From Nectonema munidae (taxonomy: Eukaryota; Nematomorpha; Nectonematoida; Nectonematidae), in the NCBI GenBank assembly GCA_030549495.1, contig JAUIRK010000376.1, positions 434,001 through 498,000 on the forward strand: a stretch of 64,000 nucleotides of DNA, written 5' to 3'. The position numbers and the translations under genes were made by a program. The notes beneath the pieces are model-generated. The model saw only the letters and a list, made by a program, of their open reading frames with translations. It was not told the DNA's origin and searched no databases. Shown here piece after piece: positions 48,287-60,018 of the stretch. Position 1 is the stretch's first letter. Every line of letters starts with the position of its first letter.

Positions 48287-49100
48287 TAATATGGCTAGCG
48301 ACGAATAAAGTCTAAATTGGTTTTGGGAACACCTCCAATCCAATGAAACTGTCAACTTTCTACAGAACCACGGAATAATACCGAAAGAGAAATTGTGCCA
48401 GAAACACCATCCAATGACCATAGATTACAAGAGGTCTTCCTGGAGATGCCACAAGGGTCGTTGCTAGGAAGAAGTAAACCTACAAAAAAACGCGGCTAGA
48501 AGGATCTACTTTGCCCATGAATAAAATCATTGAATTCATCTATGCATAGACAAAAGAATACACGAGCATAAAATTCTGCAGGGACGAACTGGGTATTAGC
48601 CATGACGCGGTTGTGGACTACAACAACTATCTAAGAGAGGTAAGTTAACTTTGAGACCTGACCTAACCTAGCCTAACGTTTTCGTTTCAGGTGTGTGCCG
48701 ATGAAATATTAAACAACCATGTAAAGATTGGAGGTCCAAACTGCACCGTGGAAATTGATGAAACAGTCTATGCTAAAAGAAAGTACAATCAAGGAAGAAT
48801 GCTGAAGGAATAGTGGGTGTTTGGAGGCGTTTGTAAAGAAACTAGAGATGTCTTTCTATATGCCGTAGAGTGAAGAGATCGGAGTACACTGGAGAGCTGC
48901 ATCAAGGAAAACATTCTACGAGGTAGTACGATCGTTAGCGACATGTGGAAGGCATATGAAAAAATAGAGGATATTTCTAGGTACAACTTTAAGCATTTAA
49001 CAGTAAATCAGAGTGAAAACTTTGTAGATCCTATCACTGGAGTCCACGCACAAAAAATTGAAAGCACCTAGAATTTGCTGAAACTGAATAAGAACATCAA
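48287..49100 (+). pseudogene. Merlin (IS1016-like) transposase with a 51-bp intron, inactive
   Basis: Merlin transposases are DDE enzymes of the IS1016 group. From about 48,345 the frame reads VNFLQNHGIIPKEKLCQKHH, then SSWRCHKGRC (zinc-ribbon-like). In a shifted frame come LEGSTLPMNKIIEFIYA, FCRDELGISHDAVVDYNNYL and RE at 48,639. After a GT..AG gap it continues VCADEILNNHVKIGGPNCTV and EIDETVYAKRKYNQGR; EIDET holds the first aspartate near 48,757. STIVSDMWKAYEKI holds the second near 48,940, and LTVNQSENFVDPITGVHAQK with IEST holds the glutamate near 49,060. About six stops plus a shift inactivate it; several lie where family members have W or Q (IYAW, KEQWVFGG, IESTW), so they are G-to-A or C-to-T changes. 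A LINE abuts it near 49,100. Confidence 0.88.
48640..48690 (+). other. Spliceosomal-type intron in the Merlin transposase
   Basis: GTAAGTTAACTTTGAG at 48,640 is a consensus donor, CTAACG near 48,673 a possible branch site, and TTTTCGTTTCAG ending at 48,690 a strong acceptor. Removing these 51 bp joins NNYLRE to VCADEIL in phase, the continuous wording of Merlin proteins. Confidence 0.75.
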
Positions 49101-49104
49101 AATT

Positions 49105-52100
49105 GAAAAACTTGCGAATTTCTCTCACAATGCCCACGCAGACTCTACACCTACTATAACATATACGCAAGCTCTCAACACCAAATCTCAACCATCACCT
49201 ATGCAATCTACACCTGCGCATCGCACATCCGCACATCCAAATCCATCATACATCACGTCTCGATCTTCTCACTCATTACCAAAACCAAAAAAGATACTCG
49301 ACCCTAAATTGTCCATAATGATCATGCCAACAAAACCCTCTGAGAATAGATCCTATAAGGCCACCTTCAAAAAAGAAATTATTAAAAATACGGGCACAAA
49401 CACACAACCCATCAACATTAAAAATACTAGAAGTTCATCCTCCGGCTCCCTTCTTTTTCAATTCGATAATAATCAACAAAAGCAAATGGCCATTAATTCT
49501 TTAAGCAAAAACGGCATCATTACTAAAGAAGTTCCACCCATCCTTCCTCATTTTGTTCTCTCTGGTATCCCCAAAGATGTTCCTATCGAGAATATATCCC
49601 TACACACTTTACATAATGAAACTTTTTCCTGAAAGAATTGGGTTCAATAAACTCAATCAAACAACTAGGCAAAAAGGGACTTTACTCATATACCATAACC
49701 TTTGAAACATCCTCAAACACCTTATTTAAACACATTTGCGATAACCCTAAATTCACCCTCAACCATACCATTCTGGAACCTAAGACCTTCAAACCACGCC
49801 TCTCTCAATGCGTAATGTGCCTCAAATTTAATCACTCCACATCAAAATGTAACCACAGCGGCCATTCTAGCACCACATGCATTTTTATTAATGATCCCTC
49901 CAAATTGTCCTCCTCCAATTGTCATCAACATCACTCCTCTACATAGGACAAACGCCCATTTCGCATACAACACATCAAAAAACTAAGCGATGCACATTCA
50001 AACATCATCAAAAACTTTTTATGCTAAACATACTGCATATCAACACTAATCACTGCACCATTTGGTTGGTCAAATCTACTCAACGTTTTATGCTCTTCCT
50101 TTTACGACGTTTTCTCTCTCAATGAACCTTACATTACACATTACACAAACTTTCTTTTCCATCACACACGAATGATTACACCTCTCTTTACATCACACTT
50201 CTAACTTACTACTCCGCATGTATACTTATAAGGTCCACACTAGGCTTCACATTTCTTAGGCAATTCTCATCAGAGCAATTTGTTTTCGCGATCATTTTTT
50301 CCCCTAACTCTCCCCTTCTTTTTTGCTCCTACTACTCACCTCCTTCCAATGACGAATTTACACACGCTCTAGCTAGATCAAGCCAAGGCATACATAGCAT
50401 CGCTCTCCAGCTCATTACATTTGATAATTTCAATAGACTGCAACGCTCGATCTTTTCTTTGGGACGTAAAGGAAAACATAAGTGGCATACAATCTCTCTT
50501 TTTCATCACACAATACATCTACAAATATCGATAACTCCAAAAACCCAACCTTTCTCAAAATTGCCCAAAAATAACATAGTTTCAACAGACATTGATATCA
50601 CTCTTGCGGCACCAAACACATACCATCTCATTTCCAACTGGGCTGTCGCAGACCTACCATCCGCATCCGACCACCACTACATTACATTTCAGTTCGATTT
50701 CACAACAGCCTCTAATACGCGCCCTCCAACAACAACGGTAAAGCACATTCACTGGCTCACATTCTTGCGAACGCTCGCTACCCATCTACCAAAACACACA
50801 CCCGCACTATCTACCTCCGCCGAAATAGACCTGGAGCACTCAAAATCAACAACACGCTCTCATCTGCCATTTCTCGTTCCACCCCCTCCGACCCCTTCCC
50901 CAGAAGAAAACACCCTTACTTATGGACCGCGAAAAAAATTTTGCTTTTGTTTTAACCCAACAAAAGCAAAATCTCCGCTATGCTTTGAACAGATTAAGAA
51001 GGGACCCATCAGCGTCCAACATTTCATTTTACTCACGTATCCGACATCTCTATCGATGCTCTCTCAAAAAGGCAAAGAGAGACGCTTGGATCAAATACAC
51101 TTCCAACGTAACATCCAACCCCTGGTCCTTAATAAAGACACTCACAAAATCAAAAAAACATTCTGCGGACCTTAGTCATATTCTACCACACACAGACACT
51201 GACAAAATTCTCAGGGATCTACCTTTCCTTTCATCCATCTTCCCCGCTGATGATCCTCACTCCGATGATCCTTATCACGCTGCTTTACGCTCACTTTCAC
51301 AAACACTTACATCCTCGCTAAGTCACTTTCAGTTTCCTCCTATTACATTAAAAGAGCTATCTCAAGCAGTCAGCTCACTCCATCTACAACAAGAGCACTT
51401 CATCTACAAATCGATCCTTCTTCCCGTAATCCAATATGGCATCCTTTCATGGGGCTCATCACTTGCTCACCCCACAAAATCCACCGTCTCAGCCTTCTGA
51501 TAATCTCCAAGGCGCATCGCACAACTCCTACGTCCATCTTAGAAATCATGCTGAAATGCACACCTTTATTGATCCAACTAAAAGAGACCCTTATCCGTGG
51601 CCACATCATTACATACCGGTCATTACTACCTCCAACCTCAGCCTTTCTTGTACACATACTACACGACCCCTCACACTTATATACAGTACTACTATGCAAA
51701 TCACTCCCCGAGCTACACAGGCATCTGATGCATCCAAAAGTACACCAAACCGAACTATTACACCCTTCTTCGCCTCTCCCGTTTGACATAATAATTCTTA
51801 CAACCAAAAAGCTTGCAGCTGCGCACATAAGACGACACTCTACTCTCGCTACCTTGAGGATTTTCACTGACGCTGCCAAAACATGAAAAAAATGTGCACT
51901 CGCCTTCGCTTTTCATTCGAGTGACTCTCTATCTCCTTTTTTCTCCACAAGTTTTTCCTTGAACCACCTCACCACAACATACGACGCCGAATGTCAAGAA
52001 ATTATCGTCTCATGCGAGCACATCTTACAACAGATCAACGCATTTAAAGACTTTACACACATCCATTTCTACACAGACTGCCAAAACCTTGCACGCGACT

Positions 52101-52880
52101 TGCACCTCTACAGAAGCATACCCTTTTTCGCTTCCACACTTTTCTCCAAACTGCGCCTTCTCTCTGCACACATTAAATAAAATCTCTATTTTCTGGTGCC
52201 CCGCCGACTCCAACATCCATGAAAACACACAAGTTGATTACCTAGCCAAATAAACTATACGAAAAATCAGCACCTCGCCTCTGACCTCTCTCAACTTGGA
52301 CGTCTTCTTACACTACCTCACCCGGCACTGTCGAAGTCAATGGCAGCAGTCTCTTGCCGGTTCCACAAATCTTTTTGTATCCAGTATCACCGATCTTGAT
52401 GCAGTTCACCAATCCTGGTTGACACACAAATTCACACCATCCCGACCTCTCATAAGGTGGCTTTTCGGCAACTGCTCCTGTAAGTCCTACCTTTATCACA
52501 TAAAGATCCCAGACAACAAAACCTGTCGCTTCTGCAACGCTCTTTCTGAAGCACCATATCATCTAGCTTTCTTTTGCCCTTATTTTATCTCCCACCGACA
52601 CAATTTCATAAATACATGCGTGGCAAGGGCATTTTTCCACTGACATTAATGAAATCCTCACTCACCCTAAACTTCTGAACCTCGCGTCCTCACTATTTTG
52701 AACAATTGAGCACTTGCTATACACTCAATTACACTAAGTCTTCCACTTCATCTTCCTTTTTTTTAGAACATTCCTGACAACTAGTGGAGCACAGTCTTCT
52801 TAACCACATCAAGCAATTTTGCAAGCATGTCAATTAAATGTGGACAGTGCTTTGACATCTCTCATTACCTACCTACTACA
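49105..52880 (+). mobile_element. LINE with zinc-knuckle ORF1 and RNase H ORF2, RT internally deleted
   Basis: The plus strand is strikingly C-rich and G-poor compared with the surroundings. ORF1 (about 49,105-49,946, one break) has VLSGIPKDVPIENISLH and a CCHC knuckle, QCVMCLKFNHSTSKC, near 49,810. ORF2 starts near 50,000; its endonuclease end is NWAVADLPSASDHHYITFQF near 50,640. A linker follows at 50,922-51,330 (FYSRIRHLYRCSLKKAKRDA). The RT begins with ITLKELSQAVSSL near 51,350 and jumps directly to FIYKSILLPVIQYGILSWGS near 51,400, so the catalytic palm including the YADD region is missing. RNase H follows (IFTDAAK, TYDAECQEI, FYTDCQNLA, and WCPADSN..VDYLAK near 52,195), then a C-terminal knuckle CRFCNALSEAPYHLAFFC near 52,530. 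The clade is I/R1-like by layout. It is inactive. Confidence 0.82.
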
Positions 52881-52884
52881 AAGG

Positions 52885-53740
52885 AGTAGTAAGTGAAGAT
52901 GGTGAACAACTTTAAAATCCCTCAAAGTCAAATTAATTACTGCATAGATTATAAATTTACAAATGATTGTATAGAATAGATAGTACTTTTCAGCAAAATA
53001 TTTATAATCTACAGAATTATTTAGACAGAGTAAGGTTGGTCTTAAAGATTATAGGGACCATGCGCAAAACATTAATAAGGGTCACCAATATAAACTTTTC
53101 ATATAATGCCAATTTTCTATAAATCTGTATTTTGTCTATGTATATCTATGACTATGAGTATGTATTTTGTGTGTGCATTCGTAAATATGTAAGTATCTCG
53201 AAATTTAGAATTTTTTTATATATGCAAGTGTGTGTTCAATGCTTTGACTGAAATGTTTAAAAATAACGCAATTTTTGAATTCATCAATTTGGAAGTTTTA
53301 CTTTCGAAAATTAAACATTTGAAAACTCACTGAATTTTGGGTAATTTAAATTTTTATTGTCAGCTTCCAAAGAAAACAATCTATCATAATTTTACAGATA
53401 GGAATGTCATGAACTCTAAGAGAACTATGAAAATCTAAGAGAACGACAGAATCAATACGAAACGTTTCTACAGCTAAGGCAATCTTTTATAGAAAAAATA
53501 ATATTTTACTGAGGTTCAAAGTTTGTACAGTAAGAAAATAAAAATTTTGAAAAAATCTATATAATTTTAAGAATAAATTATTGACCCTCTATATAGTTGT
53601 GGGCATTGGGCAAGTGACCTTAATAAGGCCTGTTCTGCAACTAGTAGATTACACGTAATCAATATTTCACTTAGTGTGTTTACAAAACACATTAGCTATA
53701 GAAAAATTTTGTCATTCTTCAATCATCAACTATAATATAA
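52885..53740. other. AT-rich spacer
   Basis: Nothing is visible apart from AT-rich sequence. Confidence 0.4.
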
Positions 53741-53749
53741 ACATATGTA

Positions 53750-53873
53750 GGGATCATACATATATCACGTCCCGAAAATTTTTGACCTGTCGTAATTTTT
53801 TCTCCTGCTCTATTTTTTAATGCAGAAAATCTATAATTAATCCCCTCCCCCCTCCTGATAGATATATGATCCC
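53750..53873 (-). mobile_element. 124-bp MITE, copy 1
   Basis: Ends GGGATCATACATATATCACG and GATAGATATATGATCCC are inverted repeats at their outer dozen bases. The interior (GCTCTATTTTTTAATGC, ATAATTAATCCCCTCCCCCC) matches 61,806-61,968 in the reverse orientation. Confidence 0.6.
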
Positions 53874-54560
53874 GTATACAGTTAATAACGTTCAAAAATA
53901 AAATTTAAAGGCAATACAGAAATATTTTAAAAATTAAAAAACTTTTTTTTAATTTAGTTTACCTAGAAGGAATTTATAGCCTTTATTTCCAATATAATTT
54001 CCAGGAGATACTTCAAATTCCATTGCAAAAAAACAAAACAATGAGCTTAAATAAAAAAATTATAAAGAACAATATTGGAAATTAAATAATTTATAAAATT
54101 TTGAATAGGTTATAAAAGAAAATCCACAGCCTTAATTAAGAAAAATTCACTGAGATGCAGATGCACCAATAATTTCTATGAATTATAATAACTATAAGAT
54201 CGCTTTTCTCAATAGATAGTCTTAAAGAATGTCTCTACAATAAAAAAAATAATTTAAAAATAAGGTTAATAAGTCATCAAAAGAAAGTAGATTTAACAAC
54301 AAAACTCTGATTGTACTATTTTAACAACTTAACACTAGTAGAATTATTGGGAAAAGAGTATTTTCAGACTTCAGTGAAAAATTTATAACAATGAAAGATG
54401 ACTCCTTTGGGTTATATCATAACACTGGAATACATAACATTCTTCAAATATCAATTGAAATGTTATTCTAAATTCGAAAAACAAAAAGATGGATTCGCAT
54501 TAACTTCCTTTTAATTAAACTGTATAAAATTATAGGAATCACCTAGATGCCCCCAAACAT

Positions 54561-55710
54561 TTATCCTTATTACCTTTTCGGGTCCATTTTGGCTCGCCAA
54601 GTTTTAAAAATTAGAATAAAACAGTTTCTACCTAAACTATGATATTAACGTTTCTCTACTTTGTTTTTTGGTTTTTATTTTAATTTTACCATTTTTAAAG
54701 TTTTCTAATATAAAAAATGTAACACTCCTTCTTTTCGGGTCCATTTTGTATTGATATATTTTTATTTATTATATAATTTACATTTTGTAATTATGATTTC
54801 AAATTATAGAGACTGAATACCTCAAAAATTATTACATATTCAACACTTGTCTCATATATGCCCAAAAAGTACAAAAGCGTAATTTTGCAGAGCACCTATC
54901 ACCACGACAAAGAAATCAATAAAACGAAGGAGAAGATTCCCATAATTATAAGCGATTATAATAAAACGAAGGGCGGAGTAGATAGTTTTGATCGGCTGAT
55001 TAATTTTTATTCCGTGTAACAAGGAGAACGAACAGATGGTCAATGAATGTCTTCTATAATATCTTGGACATTTCTACCTTTAATGCCTATATTTTATCAC
55101 TGAGATAAACAAAAACTGGGGAACAAACTGTCCCTATAAAAGAGTGTTGCTTGATAACTTACAAAAATAAGTTGTAAGAGCGCACATAGAAAGAAGAAAA
55201 GTTTCACCAAGAATTTCACCAGCTAAAAAACTTGTTGAAAACATTCAAAAAGCAGAAAGTGGCATATCTGAAAGAGCTAACAATGAACAAACCAGAAGAA
55301 AGAGAGGAAGGTGATATTTATGTAAAAGTTTGGACAATAAATATGACCATGTTTGCTGCAAATTTGAGAAATATATATGCAAAGATCATCTCAGCAAAAT
55401 ATGTAAAAATTGCATTTGATGTTTTTGCTTGCTATGATTTTTACTTAATTTTTCTCATGTCGTTTTTTTAAAAATAAATTTGATACAAATTTGACAAACT
55501 TTAGGTTATAAAACATCCATACAAATAAAAAACATTGTTTAAATTATTTTTATCTTAGAAACTCTTATCATGTTACAAAATAAATATTTTTTTTCATTTA
55601 AAAGCATTTTAATAAATAAATCAAATAATTTAGTGGAGTTTAAGTATTCGAAAAACTTGAGTCCATAATGGACAAAAGGCATAGTATATTATGAGTGTAA
55701 TAAGGGTTAA
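54561..55710 (+). mobile_element. piggyBac element relic, C-terminal transposase only
   Basis: The right end, read inward from TTAA at 55,707-55,710, is TTAACCCTTATTACACTCAT. The left end at 54,561 is TTATCCTTATTACC, a worn version. Plus-strand coding lies at about 54,840-55,440. It includes DYNKTKGGVDSFDRLINFYS, the block with the third catalytic aspartate region of piggyBac, then RRTNRWSMNVFYNILDIS and FNAYIL. The C-terminal cysteine finger follows in another frame (YLCKSLDNKYDHVCCKFEKY, ICKDHLSKICKNC). The N-terminal half with the first two aspartates is deleted, and stops and shifts break the rest. GGGTCCATTTTG appears twice near the left end (54,580 and 54,738), pointing to internal rearrangement. 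Confidence 0.85.
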
Positions 55711-55714
55711 TACA

Positions 55715-57050
55715 AAATATTATCAAGGATATATATATATGCACCTATTTTATATTTAAGAAATTTTCAAACAATTAATTATAATGGTGACTAGACAGGC
55801 AGCAACTGTCCCTATTTCTCTTAGGTTATACTAGATTTAAAGCATATTAAAGAGAAGGGTAATCAACAAAAATATTAAAATTTAAATTACAAAAAAAAAT
55901 ATAGAGAAAAAAATACACTTAACAAAATCTAAGAGCAAAACTGAGTAAATTAAAAAAAACAATTTAAAATAAATTCATTTTAAACAACGTTAGGCAAAAT
56001 TAACACTATAAGGAAACTTTAATTATCTTACTAATCAACTTATAATAATCGATTTCGTAAAGGGGAAAAATTAAAATTACCAGCACAGACGAAAAAGAAT
56101 CGAACTTGGACGAATAAGAAAAAAATACTTAAATTTAAAATATAAATCTAGTTATGTCAGCAGATTGACTAAAATGCGATTGTAAGTTAAATATTTTAAC
56201 AGATAAAAAGATACGTAGGTATGACAATTTCAAAGTATTTTTAGCGTATACCCATATGTTTATATTTGCTTGGTTTTTCTTTAGCAATAGTAACACGATT
56301 GAATTGTGAAAAAGTATTCGTCTAAATTTAAGAAGACTCTGCTATTATTTATCCTGATGGTTCAATGTGAGTTGAGCAAGATTGGTTTTTCTATATGCTG
56401 TATTAAATTTGCTGAAGGGTTCAAGAGTGATAGGTGTGGTAAGAGGTCATATAACTAAATTGGAGGAGTTTTGAAAAGGATTTTGCATATTAAATTAAGG
56501 ATGAAATTAAAAAAAAAATCATATGAGAAGGTACTCCAAAAGGGTGTTTAGGGGTCTTTCCATCCAAAAAGAAAAACAGTGATATTATTAATTTGAAAGG
56601 AAGAGGTTACTTCTAAACTTACTATGTCCTGAGATCGACCGAATAGTAGATCGTGTTAGTTTTTCTTTATTCAGAGATATTCATTTTATTTCAGATTCCT
56701 TTGAATATTTGGTTATTTTATTAAAATCTTTAAGTAGGCAAATGATTATAATTTTTTGTTATTTGTGTTTTTATAAACTACAACTTTTGTTATATTATGG
56801 ATAATGGTAAATGTTATGTTTACCTTTAAATAAGATAAACTTTTTTTAGAAGAACTTTTTTGTGATCTAATAGGTAAAATTTCATGAGTTTCATTTTTCA
56901 CATTTTAAATGACTACTTTGAGAAATGGAATTTGTCGTAAAAATCTTGTGTTGGGGTTTGTACTAATGGAGCCCTATCAATGGTAGATTCTAACAAAAGT
57001 TTAACATCGTTAATAAAACAAAACTACCGAAACATCATAACAACCGATTT
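55715..57050. other. AT-rich spacer
   Basis: No exon or element is recognisable. Confidence 0.4.
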
Positions 57051-57059
57051 ATTTCATAT

Positions 57060-57190
57060 ATAGAAAAGCGCTGGTTGCAAAAACAATTGGTACTGAATTG
57101 AAAGAAGTTTTTGATCAAGTTGTGAAAATGGTAAAGTTTATTAAAACTAGACCGGTAAAAGCTCGTATATTTGAGCTTTACCGATTTTTT
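57060..57190 (+). pseudogene. ZBED5-like hAT transposase fragment
   Basis: A plus-strand frame reads ALVAKTIGTELKEVFDQVVK then MVKFIKTRPVKARIFELYR. This corresponds to the ZBED5/SCAND3-family block with wording 'L...L...V..VNFIK.RPLNARIF..LC', which in the copy at 22-24 kb reads VIDIAVKVINFIRSKAKNH. Only this block is recognisable and the flanks are not coding. Confidence 0.6.
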
Positions 57191-57452
57191 ATTTGAGAAT
57201 AAATTGTCCTTGATAAAAAGAAAAGTCAGAATTCATAGTACAGAAGAGCCAGGAAAAGTTCAACCTATGTCAGATTCACAAGCATCTCTACCATGTTGTT
57301 CGTCTATCAGACACTGTTGGTTTCACAGACATTTTTTCGGATTAACGAAACCTCAAAGTCTATCCTTTATATAGAGTTTAAAGGTTAAAAAAGAATCAAT
57401 AGTTTAAGAAGAATTCTTCTAGCAATGAAACACTGTTATAGTGAGATGCTAT

Positions 57453-58630
57453 GAATATACATAAAAGTAATAAATTGTGAAATATTATACACATTATGCA
57501 AATTTACAAAATTTATTATTTAAGAAATCTTTAAATTTTGTAACAAATTTGCCAATAAGGTCTGAAGTAAATCTAGGCTATTGTAGTGAGGAGCATCTGG
57601 TTGAGTGTAACCTATGATGAACTGATGGCCAGTGGAAAGTATCTGTCTAGCTGGATTGGCTTTTGATGAATAAATATGAGTATGATTTCATCATTATCAC
57701 TTTAAGGAATGTTACTGTCTTCTGTTTTAGATGGTAGTCTTGTAGAGATGATTTCTTACTCTGATAGCTTTTTTCTTTTCTCGAGAGCTAATTTGATAAT
57801 TGAGTAATCTACTGCTGTCATAATTGTTTCAATTACTGTTGACTGTAAATTAAGTGCATGTGTCATAAAAAATACGATCATATCATTGTTCTGTTAGATT
57901 AAGAAATTATAGATGTGAGCGTGATACCATTTGGTTTACTGAAGAGAGTGCCGTTGTAGGAGTGCAAATGTCAAAATAAAGGGGAAGGAAAACATTTGGA
58001 AAATTTGTAGGCAATATTGCATTCTATAGTGGGGTTGTTGGATAAACTAGGTCTGACCAGGCCCGTGACCCCCCCCCCCCCTCTTTTTTCCATTCTTTTT
58101 ATTTAGGATTAACAATTAATAGACTATATTTACACATAGTATAAAATTTCTTTCAATAGAAAATTTTATAAGTGTTCAGTATGTCTTGTTCAAAGTATTT
58201 TATCGGTAAAAAACGTCAATCTAGAAAAGGTTATCACAAAATACAAAGATTTGCCCTGTAACGAATTATTTTCAATAGAAATACACCTTTGGAAAAATAA
58301 TTTTGTGAAAATATCTTCAAATAGCGACATAAATTTGCTACACAAGCAATTAAGGAAGGCGATGCAGTATTTCCAAACATTTATGTTCTTTTACACATGA
58401 CCAGAAATTTACCATTCGGAATATTACCCGTAGGAAAATTGCTGTCAAAGGAAAATGGGAATTCTGGGATAATTGGCATGGAAAGGTGGAAAATTGCCAT
58501 TGCTTTAACCTGGATTATAGATAAAAGTAATAAATTGTAAAATATTATACACATTAAGCAAATTCACAAAATTTATTATTTAAGAAATCTTTGAATTTTG
58601 TAACGAATTTGCCAATAAAGTCTTTGTTAA
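57453..58630 (+). repeat. Pair of direct repeats of about 110 bp, 1.07 kb apart
   Basis: Segments at about 57,453-57,560 and 58,519-58,625 match at most positions (ATAAAAGTAATAAATTGT, TTACAAAATTTATTATTTAA, AGAAATCTTT, TTTGCCAATAA). The stretch between them has no recognised coding sequence; it has a poly-C run near 58,068. The pair could be two copies of a small repeat or a local duplication. Confidence 0.6.
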
Positions 58631-58865
58631 TTTTTGATAACTTAGTAATATTGCTGCCTATAAAAATTTGAAACTCTATTAAGTTTATCGAAAATTTATC
58701 ATTTCATATTCAATAAACTTCAAAATATTATAGGCAATAATATAATCAATTTTTTCAAAATCAGCAAAAAAAATGTTCAGGTTTCAGGTTAAAACAATGG
58801 CAATTTTCTCCATCTTAGTTGTCTCGAAATTTTCATACTGGCAATATTCCTAATGTCAATTATTC
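58400..58865. repeat. Imperfect inverted repeat
   Basis: 58,410-58,515 (TTCGGAATATTACCCGTAGG ... GGAAAATTGCCATTGCTTTA) is matched in reverse by 58,787-58,865 (TTAAAACAATGGCAATTTTC ... TACTGGCAATATTCC). One direct-repeat copy from the preceding entry lies in the loop. It may be a MITE with another repeat inserted. Confidence 0.55.
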
Positions 58866-59223
58866 TAGCACAAGCTTTATAAGAAGACCTGCTTATAGGC
58901 TTCATATTTTGATTTACACTATGATTTTAGATAACACTTAGACAGCTTTATTATATTTTTCAGAAAAAAAGAGCCACTTAATTTTTGTGCCACGTATAGA
59001 AATGTCGACTGTATTATCAATAAATCTTATAATAAAAGCTTTCTATACGACTTTTATAAACAGGCATTTTTCTATTTGGAACACAAAATACTGGACCGAT
59101 TCAACTAAAAATTCTATTCATTAATAGTTTTACAAAATATATTATTTTCAGAGTTATGTATAAAACCTTCACTTATTTAACATATAGAATATATCTCAAT
59201 AAGGCTTTTTGTTGTGTTTTAGT

Positions 59224-59388
59224 ACGAGAACATTCAATTCTAAAAAGGAATTTGTGGCTATAGGTTTCAATGACAGACTAATAACAATAAGGAGAATACG
59301 TAAGTGGATCGAAAAATCGAAAACAAAAAAATCAGGCGTAACGTGTTCTTTTGATGCAATTTTAGATCCTGACGAAAGTATATTGTAG
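59224..59388 (+). CDS. Possible 3'-terminal exon of an unknown gene
   Basis: After a plausible acceptor (GTTGTGTTTTAG ending at 59,222) a frame of 54 codons runs to TAG: TRTFNSKKEFVAIGFNDRLI, then TIRRIRKWIEKSKTKKSGVT, then CSFDAILDPDESIL. Its composition is mixed and polar, unlike random AT-rich frames in the area. No upstream exon was found and I do not recognise the family; it may also be an element remnant. Confidence 0.25.
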   Translation, partial: TRTFNSKKEFVAIGFNDRLITIRRIRKWIEKSKTKKSGVTCSFDAILDPDESIL

Positions 59389-60018
59389 TTAAAAACAGTA
59401 ACTATTTGAAAATCATATATTTTTTAAAACGTGAAATGTGAAAATTGCGGGTATATTGAAATCGCTGATCGATTGAACTGTGGTAAGAGGAGGAATTTAT
59501 AGGGGGTAAATGGGATGAATTTATCAAACTCGTGTTATCTATAAATCGTTACTTTCAAAGAAATTCAAGAATTTGCAAAAATCTATAAGTCTTCAATTTA
59601 TTTGTCTCCACGATAGTTATAACCCAAAGCGTTATTCACGTGATTAGAGACAAAAAAACATATAAATATCGAAAGAATACCGAACTTCGATAATTATCGA
59701 AATTTAGTTTTATCAGTACGTAAATTTTGAACCGTATTTTTTTTATGAAAAATTTAGTTCACTACCTTATGGGAAAGTTTGACTTCACAGTTTTCATATC
59801 TTTATTCTATTAAAATTTTATTTAATGACATAATCACACTGAAAAATAGTACTTTTTACCACGGTTGAAGTATATCATCGTCTAAGCCAGGATTTTCAAC
59901 CGCAGTCCATATTGACCCTGCTGATCCATAAAATATTCATAGGGGTCCACAGGCAAAAAATAAAAAAATGGCGGTTCAATATATATATTACCCTAACCTT
60001 TTTTTCTTTTTACTTTTT

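Noticed and set aside
51400-51879. 159-codon minus-strand frame
   Set aside because: Antisense of the C-rich LINE, whose plus-strand frames carry the recognisable domains.
57453-58625. The direct repeats as long terminal repeats of a retroelement
   Set aside because: No primer-binding site, polypurine tract or gag/pol coding lies between them, and they lack TG..CA ends.
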